Assembly: GCA_029582265.1 (NCBI GenBank)
Contig: JAQQFT010000023.1
Location: forward strand, 1,141,071 to 1,205,070
Origin: Zoroaster sp. YZ-2022
Lineage: Eukaryota; Echinodermata; Asteroidea; Forcipulatida; Zoroasteridae
Reading direction: 5' to 3'
Length of the DNA stretch: 64,000 bases
The notes beneath the pieces are model-generated. The model saw only the letters and a list, made by a program, of their open reading frames with translations, was not told where the DNA came from and made no database searches. Each line of letters opens with the position of its first letter. Within the stretch, counting starts at the first letter, position 1. A program made the translations under genes and the position numbers. Of the stretch, positions 10,901 through 22,100 are shown piece by piece.

Positions 10901-13900
10901 GCAAGTTGACGGTATTTTACAGAGGGCTAAGTGTCAATGGAGGCCGTTTAAGGTACGAAAAAAATTATCCAAATACAAAAGTATGGTGTTTTTCTGAAGG
11001 AGAACTAAGCTTTAATTTAGATATAAAATTATCGGCCTCCCTTTAAACCTTTAAAAGTTATTCCCTACCATAGAATTTCTCTTTTTTTTATTCTGTTTCG
11101 TTCTGTATTGTTTGCGGTGAAACCGCATGCAAGTTGACGGTATTTTACAGAGGTCTAAGTGTCCATGGATGCCGTTTAAGGTTTGGACATTTTCCAAAAT
11201 TTCAAAAGTATGGTGTTTTTCTGAAAGAACCTAAGCTTTAATTTAGATATAAAATTATCAGCTCCCTTGAAAACTTTAAAAGTTATTCCCCAACCCTGGG
11301 CATTTTTGTAACACTGTATAGTGCTGTATTGTTTGCGGTGAAACCGCATGCAAGTTGACAGTATTTACAGAGGCTAAGTGTCCATGGAGGCCGTTTAAGG
11401 TACGAAAAAAATTCCAATTAAAAAAGTATGGTGTGTTTTCTGAAAGGGGAGAACGTAAGCTTTAATTTAGATATAAAATTATCGGCCTCCTTGAAAACTT
11501 TAAAGTTATTCCCAACCATAGAAAATCTTTTTTTTGTAAAAACTGTATAGTGCTGTATTGTTTGCGGTGAAACCGCATACAAATTGACAGTATTTTAAAG
11601 AGGGCTAAGTGTCCATGGAGGCCCTTTAAGGTACGAAATAATTATCCAAATTCAAATGTATGGTGTTTTTCTGAAAGGGGAGAACCTAAGCTTTAATTTA
11701 GATATAAAATTATCGGCCTCCCTTGAAAACTTTAAAAGTTATTCCCAACCATAGAATATTTTATTTTGTAATACTGTATAGTGCTGTAATGTTTGCGGTG
11801 AAACCGCATGCAAGTTGACGGTATTTTAAAGAGGGCTAAGTGTCCATGGAGGCCCTTTAAGGTACGAAATAATTATCCAAATTCAAAAGTATGGTGTTTT
11901 TCTGAAAGGGGAGAACCTAAGCTTTAATTTAGATATAAAATTATCGGCCTCCCTTGAAAACTTTAAAAGTTATTCCCAACCCTAGACTGTTTTTTGTAAC
12001 ACTGTATAGTGCTTTGTTTGTTGCGGTGAAACCGCATGCAAGTTGACAGTATTTTAAAAGGGCTAAGTGTCCATGGAGGCCGTTTAAGGTACAAAATAAT
12101 TATCAAATTCAAATGTATGGTGTTTTCTGAAAAGGGAAACCCTAGGCTTTAATTTAGATATAAAATTATCGGCCTCCCTTGAAAACTTTAAAGTTATTCC
12201 AACCATAGAAATCTTTTTTTTTAACACTGTGTGGTGCTGTAATGTTTTTGGGTGAAACCGCATGGAAGTTGACAGTATTTACAGAGGGCTAAGTGTCCAT
12301 GGAGGCCGTTTAAGGTACGAATTTTTTCCAAATTCAAAAGTATGGTGTTTTTCTGAAAGGGAGAAACGTAAGCTTTAATTTAGATATAAAATGATCGGCC
12401 TTCCTTGAAAACTTTAAAGTTATTCCCAACCCTAAATATTTTTTTGTAACACTGTATAGTGCTGTATTGTTTGATGAAACCGCATGCAAGTTGACAGTAT
12501 TTTACAGAGGGCTACGTGTCCATGGAGGCCGTTTAAGGTACGAAAAATTATCAAAATTCAAAGTATAATGGTTTTTTCTGAAAGGGGAACCTAAGCTTTA
12601 ATTTAGATATAAAATTATCGGCCTCCTTGAAAACTTTAAAAGTTATTCCCAACCCCAGACTGTTTTTGTAACACTGTATAGTGCTGTATTGTTTGCGGTG
12701 AAACCATAACCGCATGCAGGATGACAGTATTTACAGAGGGCTAAGTGTCCATGGAGGCCGTTTGAGTACGAAAACAAATTCCAAATTCAAAAGTATGGTC
12801 TTTTTCTGAAAGGGGAGAACGTAAGCTTTAATTTAGATATAAAATTATCGGCCTCCCTTGAAAACTTTAAAAGTTATTCCCAACCCTAGAAATCTTCCGA
12901 TCGTAACACTGTATAGTGCTGTATTGTTTGCGATGAAACCGCATGCAAGTTGACAGTATTTACAGAGGGCTACGTGTCCATGGAGGGCCGTTTAGGTAAA
13001 AAAAATCAAAAATTCAAAAAAGTGGTGTTGTTTTCTGAAAGGGAGAACCTAAGCTTTAATTTAGATATAAAATTATCGGCCTCCTTGGAATCTTTAAAAG
13101 TTATTCCCAACCTAGAAATGTTTTTGTAACACTGTATAGTGCTGTATTGTTTGGGTGAAACCGCATGCAAATTGACAGTATTTTTACAGAGGGCTTAAGT
13201 GTCCATGGAGGCCGTTTAAGGTACGAAAAAAAAAATCCAAATTCAAAAGTATGGTGTTTTTCTGAAAGGGTAGAACCTAAGCTTTAATTTAGATATAAAA
13301 TTATCTGCCTCACTTGAAAACTTTAAAAGTTATTCCCAACCATAGAAATGATTTTGTGTGTAACACTGTATAGTGCTGTATTGTTTGCGGTGAAACCGCA
13401 TGCAAGTTGACAGTATTTTACAGAGGGCTAAGTGTCAATGGAGGCCGTTTAAGGTACGAAAAAATTGTCCATAAAAGTATGGTGTTTTTCTGAAGGGGGA
13501 ACCTAAGCTTTAATTTAGATATAAAATTATCAGGCCTCCCTTGAAAACTTTAAAGTTATTCCCTACCATAAATTTCTTTTTGTAATACTGTATAGTGCTG
13601 TAATGTTTGAGGGTTGAAACCGCAAATTGACGGTATTATTTACAGAGGCTAAGTGTCCATAGAGGCCGTTTAAAGGTACGGACATTTTTCCCAAAATTCA
13701 AAAGTATGGTGTTTTTCTGAAAGGGGGAACCTAAGCTTTAATTTAGATATAAAATTATCGGCCTCCTTGAAAACTTTTAAAAGTTATTCCCAACCTAGAC
13801 TGTTTTTTGTAACACTGTATAGTGCTGTATTGTTTGCGGTGAAACCGCATGCAAGTTGACAGTATTTTACAGAGGGCTAGAAAGTGTCCATGGAGGCCGT

Positions 13901-15361
13901 TTAAGGTACGAAAAAAAAATTTCCAAATTCAAAAGTATGGTCTTTTTCTGAAAAGGGGAGAACGTAAGCTTTAATTTAGATATAAAATTATCGGCCTCCT
14001 TGAAAACTTTAAAATTATTCCCAACCATAGAATTTTTTATTTATAAAACTGTATAGTGCTGTATTGTTTGGGTGAAACCGCATGCAAATTGACAGTATTT
14101 TAAAAAGAGGGGGCTGAGAAATGGAGGCCCTTTAAAGGTACAGAAATAATTATCCAAATTCAAATGTATGGTGTTTTTCTGAAGGGAGAACCTAAGCTTT
14201 AATTTAGATATAAAATTATCGGCCTCCTTGAAAACTTTAAAGTTATTCCCAACCATAGAAATCTGTTTTGTAACACTGTATAGTGCTGTAATGTTTGCGG
14301 TGAAACCGCATGGAGATTGACAGTATTTTACAGAGGGCTAAGTGTCCATGGAGGCCGTTTAAGGTACGAAAAAAATTCCAAATTCAAAAGTATGGTGTTT
14401 TCTGAAAGGGAGAACGTAAGCTTTAATTTAGATATAAAATGATCGGCCTCCTTGAAAACATTAAAGTTATTCCCAACCATAGAAATGATTTTTTTTGTAA
14501 CACTGTATAGTGCTGTATTGTTTGCGGTGAAACCGCATGCAAGTTGACGGTATTTTACAGAGGGCTAAGTGTCCATGGAGGCCGTTTAAGGTACGAAATT
14601 GTTTTCCAAAATAAAAAGTATGGTGTTTTTCTGAAATGGGAGAACCTAAGCTTTAATTTAGATATAAAATTATCGGCCTCCCTTGGAAACTTTAAAAGTT
14701 ATTCCCAACCCTAGAAATGTTTTTTTTGTAACACTGTATAGTGCTGTATTGTTTGCGGTGAAACCGCATGCAAGTTGACGGTATTTTACAGAGGGCTAAG
14801 TGTCCATCGAGGCCGTTTAAGGTACAAAAAAAAATTCAAAATTCAAAAGTATGGTGTTTTTCTGAAAGGGAAGAACCTAAGCTTTAATTTAGATATAACA
14901 TTATCGGCCTCCCTTGAAAACTTTAAAAGTTATTCCCAACCATAGAAATGTTTTTTTTGTAACACTGTATAGTGCTGTATTGTTTGCGGTGAAACCGCAT
15001 GAAAGTTGATTGTATTTTTCAGATGGCTAAGTGTCCATGGAACCGTTTAAGGTACAAAATAATTATCCAAATTCAAATGTATGGTGTTTTCTGAAAGGAG
15101 AACCTAAGCTTTAATTTAGATCTAATATTATCGGCCTCCCTTGAAAACTTTAAAGTTATTCCCAACCATAGAAATCTTTATTTTTGTAACACTGTATAGT
15201 GCTGTAATGTTTGCGGTGAAACCGCATGCAAATTGACAGTATTTTACACAGGGCTAAGTGTCCATGGAGGCCGTTTAGGTACGAACAAATTATCAAATTC
15301 AAAAGTATGGTGTTTTCTGAAAGGGAGAACCTAAGCTTTAATTTAGATATAAAATTATCGG
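1982..15361 (+). repeat. Satellite array, forward orientation, main left block
   Basis: About 58 tandem monomers near 230 bp, ending at an assembly gap. Several monomer types are recognisable. One carries CCCTAGACTG (4267, 5430, 7847, 8992, 10144, 11980). One carries GTCAATGGAGG (about 3896, 5062, 8623, 9773, 10932, 13433). One carries GCTACGTGTCC with GCGATGAAACC upstream. One carries AAATGTATGG. Consecutive copies of a type are often about 1,145-1,166 bp apart, that is, five monomers. Clean stretches alternate with stretches rich in one-base indels, for example about 4550-5200, 7400-7700, 9480-9800, 10240-10560 and 12030-14320. No other gene or mobile element is seen. Confidence 0.96.
5695..5890 (+). 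repeat. Truncated satellite monomers with internal deletions
   Basis: Two neighbouring copies have lost internal segments. Near 5719-5726 the CATGGA after ACCG is joined directly to AGGCC, removing about 36 bp that normally lie between two CATGGA motifs. Near 5785-5797 the AGCTTTAA to CTTGAAAAC segment, including CGGCCTCC, is missing. Near 5862-5870 GGTGAAA runs straight into GGAGGCCG. A short loss also occurs before TATAGTG at 5841. These may be real deletions or a badly resolved consensus; the surrounding copies are also rich in indels. Confidence 0.75.
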
Positions 15362-15861
15362 NNNNNNNNNNNNNNNNNNNNNNNNNNNNNNNNNNNNNNN
15401 NNNNNNNNNNNNNNNNNNNNNNNNNNNNNNNNNNNNNNNNNNNNNNNNNNNNNNNNNNNNNNNNNNNNNNNNNNNNNNNNNNNNNNNNNNNNNNNNNNNN
15501 NNNNNNNNNNNNNNNNNNNNNNNNNNNNNNNNNNNNNNNNNNNNNNNNNNNNNNNNNNNNNNNNNNNNNNNNNNNNNNNNNNNNNNNNNNNNNNNNNNNN
15601 NNNNNNNNNNNNNNNNNNNNNNNNNNNNNNNNNNNNNNNNNNNNNNNNNNNNNNNNNNNNNNNNNNNNNNNNNNNNNNNNNNNNNNNNNNNNNNNNNNNN
15701 NNNNNNNNNNNNNNNNNNNNNNNNNNNNNNNNNNNNNNNNNNNNNNNNNNNNNNNNNNNNNNNNNNNNNNNNNNNNNNNNNNNNNNNNNNNNNNNNNNNN
15801 NNNNNNNNNNNNNNNNNNNNNNNNNNNNNNNNNNNNNNNNNNNNNNNNNNNNNNNNNNNNN
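15362..15861. other. Assembly gap of exactly 500 N
   Basis: A placeholder gap of unknown true size. Satellite orientation differs on the two sides: forward up to 15361 and reversed from 15862. The inversion breakpoint, if real, is hidden here. Otherwise two contigs were joined in the wrong relative orientation. Confidence 0.99.
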
Positions 15862-16160
15862 AAAGTTCAAGTACGTCTTTTATAAATAAAGCTTATTTTT
15901 TACTTTCAGAAAACAATACTTTTACTTTAAATTTTCGTACCTTAGGCCTCCTGTAAACTTAGCCTCTGTAATACTGTTAACTCCCTGGGTTTCAATCACA
16001 TATTACATAAACATTTTGTTGCAATAACTTTTAAAGTTTCAAGGACTTAAATTTTCTAAGGAGTTAAACTATTCTCCATTAAAGCTTACGTTCTCCCTCT
16101 TCAGAAAAAACAATCATACTTTGAATTTGGAAAAAATTTACACCAACGGCCTATGGACAC
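15862..16160 (-). repeat. Highly diverged satellite monomers at the edge of the reversed block
   Basis: The order of satellite blocks is recognisable: AAGCTTA, CTTTCAGAAAA, TTTTCGTACCTTA, GGCCTCC, AACTTTTAAAGTT, AAGCTTACGTTCTCC. The sequence between them differs far more than between any two ordinary copies. The two AAGCTT sites at 15889 and 16082 are only 193 bp apart. The stretch from about 15975 to 16018 lacks the usual GCGGTTTCACCGC and CACTATACAGTG motifs. From about 16160 onward the copies are canonical. Diverged monomers are expected at the outer edge of a satellite array, where homogenisation is weak. Confidence 0.85.
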
Positions 16161-19100
16161 TTAGCCCTCTGTAAAATACCGTCAACTTGCATGCGGTTTC
16201 ACCGCAAACAATACAGCACTATACAGTGTTACAAAAAAAAAGATTTCTATGGTTGGGAATAACTTTTAAAGTTTTCAAGGGAGGCCGATAATTTTATATC
16301 TAAATTAAAGCTTAGGTTCTCCCCTTTCAGAAAAACACCATACTTTTGAATTTGGATAATGTTTTCATACCTTAAACGGCCTCCATGGACACTTAGCCCT
16401 CTGTAAAATACCGTCAACTTGCATGCGGTTTCACCGCAAACATTACAGCACTATACAGTATTACAAAAAAAAAATTCTATGGTTGGGAATAACTTTTAAA
16501 GTTTTCAAGGGAGGCCGATAATTTTATATCTAAATTAAAGCTTAGGTTCTCCCCTTTCAGAAAAACACCATACTTTTGAATTTGGATAATTTTTTCGTAC
16601 CTTAAACGGCCTCCATGGACACTTAGCCCTCTGTAAAATACCGTCAACTTGCATGCGGTTTCACCGCAAACAATACAGCACTATACAGTGTTACAAAAAA
16701 ATCATTTCTAGGGTTGGGAATAACTTTTAAAGTTTTCAAGGGAGGCCGATCATTTTATATCTAAATTAAAGCTTACGTTCTCACCTTTCAGAAAAACACC
16801 ATACTTTTGAATTTGGAATTTTTTTTCGTACCTTAAACGGCCTCCATGGACACTTAGCCCTCTGTAAAATACTGTCAACTTGCATGCGGTTTCACCGCAA
16901 ACATTACAGCACTATACAGTGTTACAAAAAAAAAGATTTCTATGGTTGGGAATAACTTTTAAAGTTTTCAAGGGAGGCCGATAATTTTATATCTAAATTA
17001 AAGCTTAGGTTCTCCCCTTTCAGAAAAACACCATACATTTGAATTTGGATAATTATTTCGTACCTTAAACGGCCTCCATGGACACTTAGCCCTCTTTAAA
17101 ATACCGTCAACTTGCATGAGGTTTCACCGCAAACAATACAGCACTATACAGTGTTACAAAAAAAAGATTTCTATGGTTGGGAATAACTTTTAAAGTTTTC
17201 AAGGGAGGCCGATAATTTTATATCTAAATTAAAGCTTACGTTCTCCCCTTTCAGAAAAACACCATACTTTTGAATTTGGAATTTTTTTCGTACCTTAAAC
17301 GGCCTCCATGGACACTTAGCCCTCTGTAAAATACCGTCAACTTGCATGCGGTTTCACCGCAAACAATACAGCACTATACAGTGTTACAAAAAAACCAGTC
17401 TAGGGTTGGGAATAACTTTTAAAGTTTTCAAGGGAGGCCGATAATTTTATATCTAAATTAAAGCTTAGGTTCTCCCCTTTCAGAAAAACACCATACTTTT
17501 GAATTTGGAAAAAATGTTCGTACCTTAAACGGCCTCCATGGACACTTAGCCCTCTGTAAAATACCGTCAACTTGCATGCGGTTTCACCGCAAACATTACA
17601 GCACTATACAGTATTACAAAAAAAGAAATTCTATGGTAGGGAATAACTTTTAAAGTTTTCAAGGGAGGCCGATAATTTTATATCTAAATTAAAGCTTAGG
17701 TTCTCCCCTTTCAGAAAAACACCATACTTTTGAATTTGGATAATTTTTTCGTACCTTAAACGGCCTCCATTGACACTTAGCCCTCTGTAAAATACCGTCA
17801 ACTTGCATGCGGTTTCACCGCAAACAATACAGCACTATACAGTGTTACAAAAAAAATCATTTCTATGGTTGGGAATAACTTTTAAAGTTTTCAAGGGAGG
17901 CCGATCATTTTATATCTAAATTAAAGCTTACGTTCTCCCCTTTCAGAAAAACACCATACTTTTGAATTTGGAATTTTTTTTCGTACCTTAAACGGCCTCC
18001 ATGGACACTTAGCCCTCTGTAAAATACCGTCAACTTCCATGCGGTTTCACCGCAAACATTACAGCACTATACAGTGTTACAAAAAAACAGATTTCTATGG
18101 TTGGGAATAACTTTTAAAGTTTTCAAGGGAGGCCGATAATTTTATATCTAAATTAAAGCTTAGGTTCTCCCCTTTCAGAAAAACACCATACATTTGAATT
18201 TGGATAATGATTTCGTACCTTAAAGGGCCTCCATGGACACTTAGCCCTCTTTAAAATACCGTCAACTTGCATGCGGTTTCACCGCAAACAATACAGCACT
18301 ATACAGTTTTATAAAAAAAAAAAATTCTATGGTTGGGAATAACTTTTAAAGTTTTCAAGGGAGGCCGATAATTTTATATCTAAATTAAAGCTTACGTTCT
18401 CCCCTTTCAGAAAAAGACCATACTTTTGAATTTGGAATTTTTTTTCGTACCTTAAACGGCCTCCATGGACACTTAGCCCTCTGTAAAATACCGTCAACTT
18501 GCATGCGGTTTCACCGCAAACAATACAGCACTATACAGTGTTACAAAAAAAACAGTCTAGGGTTGGGAATAACTTTTAAAGTTTTCAAGGGAGGCCGATA
18601 ATTTTATATCTAAATTAAAGCTTAGGTTCTCCCCTTTCAGAAAAACACCATACTTTTGAATTTGGAAAAAATGTCCGTACCTTAAACGGCCTCCATGGAC
18701 ACTTAGCCCTCTGTAAAATACCGTCAACTTGCATGCGGTTTCACCGCAAACATTACAGCACTATACAGTATTACAAAAAAAGAAATTCTATGGTAGGGAA
18801 TAACTTTTAAAGTTTTCAAGGGAGGCCGATAATTTTATATCTAAATTAAAGCTTAGGTTCTCCCCTTTCAGAAAAACACCATACTTTTGAATTTGGATAA
18901 TTTTTTCGTACCTTAAACGGCCTCCATTGACACTTAGCCCTCTGTAAAATACCGTCAACTTGCATGCGGTTTCACCGCAAACAATACAGCACTATACAGT
19001 GTTACAAAAAAAATCATTTCTATGGTTGGGAATAACTTTTAATGTTTTCAAGTGAGGCCGATAATTTTATATCTAAATTAAAGCTTAGGTTCTACCCTTT

Positions 19101-22100
19101 CAGAAAAACACCATACTTTTGAATTTGGAATTTTTTTTCGTACCTTAAACGGCCTCCATGGACACTTAGCCCTCTGTAAAATACCGTCAACTTGCATGCG
19201 GTTTCACCGCAAACAATACAGCACTATACAGTGTTACAAAAAAAACATTTCTAGGGTTGGGAATAACTTTTAAAGATTCCAAGGGAGGCCGATAATTTTA
19301 TATCTAAATTAAAGCTTAGGTTCTCCCCTTTCAGAAAAACACCATACTTTTGAATTTTGATAATTTTTTCGTACCTTAAACGGCCTCCATGGACACGTAG
19401 CCCTCTGTAAAATACCGTCAACTTGCATGCGGTTTCATCGCAAACAATACAGCACTATACAGTGTTACAAAAAAAATATTTCTAGGGTTGGGAATAACTT
19501 TTAAAGTTTTCAAGGGAGGCCGATAATTTTATATCTAAATTAAAGCTTACGTTCTCCCCTTTCAGAAAAAGACCATACTTTTGAATTTGGAATTTGTTTT
19601 CGTACCTTAAACGGCCTCCATGGACACTTAGCCCTCTGTAAAATACCGTCAACTTGCATGCGGTTTCACCGCAAACAATACAGCACTATACAGTGTTACA
19701 AAAAAAACAGTCTAGGGTTGGGAATAACTTTTAAAGTTTTCAAGGGAGGCCGATAATTTTATATCTAAATTAAAGCTTAGGTTCTCCCCTTTCAGAAAAA
19801 CACCATACTTTTGAATTTGGAAAAAATGTCCGTACCTTAAACGGCCTCCATGGACACTTAGCCCTCTGTAAAATACCGTCAACTTGCATGCGGTTTCACC
19901 GCAAACAATACAGCACTATACAGTGTTACAAAAAAAAAATTCTATGGTTGGGAATAACTTTTAAAGTTTTCAAGGGAGGCCGATAATTTTATATCTAAAT
20001 TAAAGCTTACGTTCTCCCCTTTCAGAAAAACACCATACTTTTGAATTTGGAATTTTTTTTCGTACCTTAAACGGCCTCCATGGACACTTAGCCCTCTGTA
20101 AAATACCGTCAACTTGCATGCGGTTTCACCGCAAACAATACAGCACTATACAGTGTTACAAAAAAAACATTTCTAGGGTTGGGAATAACTTTTAAAGATT
20201 CCAAGGGAGGCCGATAATTTTATATCTAAATTAAAGCTTAGGTTCTCCCCTTTCAGAAAAACACCATACTTTTGAATTTTGATAATTTTTTCGTACCTTA
20301 AACGGCCTCCATGGACACGTAGCCCTCTGTAAAATACCGTCAACTTGCATGCGGTTTCATCGCAAACAATACAGCACTATACAGTGTTACAAAAAAAAAT
20401 TTCTAGGGTTGGGAATAACTTTTAAAGTTTTCAAGGGAGGCCGATCATTTTATATCTAAATTAAAGCTTACGTTCTCCCCTTTCAGAAAAACACCATACT
20501 TTTGAATTTGGAAAAACAATTCGTACCTTAAACGGCCTCCATGGACACTTAGCCCTCTGTAAAATACCGTCAACTTGCATGCGGTTTCACCGCAAACATT
20601 ACAGCACTATACAGTGTTACAAAAAAAAGATTTCTATGGTTGGGAATAACTTTTAAAGTTTTCAAGGGAGGCCGATAATTTTATATCTAAATTAAAGCTT
20701 AGGTTCTCCCTTTCAGAAAAACACCATACTTTTGAATTTGGATAATTATTTCGTACCTTAAACGGCCTCCATGGACACTTAGCCCTCTGTAAAATACCGT
20801 CAACTTGCATGCGGTTTCACCGCAAACAATACAGCACTATACAGTGTTACAAAAAAACATTTCTATTGTTGGGAATAACTTTTAAAGTTTTCAAAGGGAG
20901 GCCGATAATTTTATATCTAAATTAAAGCTTAGGTTCTCCCCTTTCAGAAAAACACCATACTTTTGAATTTGGATAATTTTTTCGTACCTTAAACGGCCTC
21001 CATGGACACTTAGCCCTCTGTAAAATACCGTCAACTTGCATGCGGTTTCACCGCAAACAATACAGCACTATACAGTGTTACAAAAAAAAAATTCTATGGT
21101 TGGGAATAACTTTTAAAGTTTTCAAGGGAGGCCGATAATTTTATATCTAAATTAAAGCTTAGGTTCTCCCCTTTCAGAAAAACACCATACATTTGAATTT
21201 GGATAATTATTTCGTACCTTAAACGGCCTCCATGGACACTTAGCCCTCTTTAAAATACCGTCAACTTGCATGCGGTTTCACCGCAAACAATACAGCACTA
21301 TACAGTGTTACAAAAAAAAATTTCTATGGTTGGGAATAACTTTTAAAGTTTTCAAGGGAGGCCGATAATTTTATATCTAAATTAAAGCTTACGTTCTCCC
21401 CTTTCAGAAAAACACCATACTTTTGAATTTGAATTTTTTGTTCGTACCTTAAACGGCCTCCATGGACACTTAGCCCTCTGTAAAATACCGTCAACTTGCA
21501 TGCGGTTTCACCGCAAACAATACAGCACTATACAGTGTTACAAAAAAAACAGTCTAGGGTTGGGAATAACTTTTAAAGTTTTCAAGGGAGGCCGATAATT
21601 TTATATCTAAATTAAAGCTTAGGTTCTCCCCTTTCAGAAAAACACCATACTTTTGAATTTGGAAAAAATGTCCGTACCTTAAACGGCCTCCATGGACACT
21701 TAGCCCTCTGTAAAATACCGTCAACTTGCATGCGGTTTCACCGCAAACAATACAGCACTATACAGTGTTACAAAAAAAAAAATTTCTATGGTTGGGAATA
21801 ACTTTTAAAGTTTTCAAGGGAGGCCGATAATTTTATATCTAAATTAAAGCTTACGTTCTCCCTTTCAGAAAAACACCATACTTTTGAATTTGGATAATTT
21901 TTTCGTACCTTAAACGGCCTCCATGGACACTTAGCCCTCTGTAAAATACCGTCAACTTGCATGCGGTTTCACCGCAAACAATACAGCACTATACAGTGTT
22001 ACCCAAAAAATCATTTCTATGGTTGGGAATAACTTTTAAAGTTTTCAAGGCAGGCCGATAATTTTATATCTAAATTAAAGCCTAGTTACTCCCCTTTCAG

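Noticed and set aside
11084..11110. Altered TTATTCTGTTTCGTTCTGTATTG in place of the usual TATAGTG dyad region.
   Set aside because: It is a short local change in an indel-rich stretch; I cannot separate error from real variation.
15226..15885. Long apparent open frames crossing the N gaps (also 37480-38014).
   Set aside because: They are mostly unknown residues from N bases; only satellite flanks are real sequence.
16082..16260. A separate unique sequence or another mobile element at the start of the reversed block.
   Set aside because: Block order (AAGCTT, CAGAAAA, CGTACCTTA, GGCCTCC) matches the satellite, so diverged monomers explain it better.
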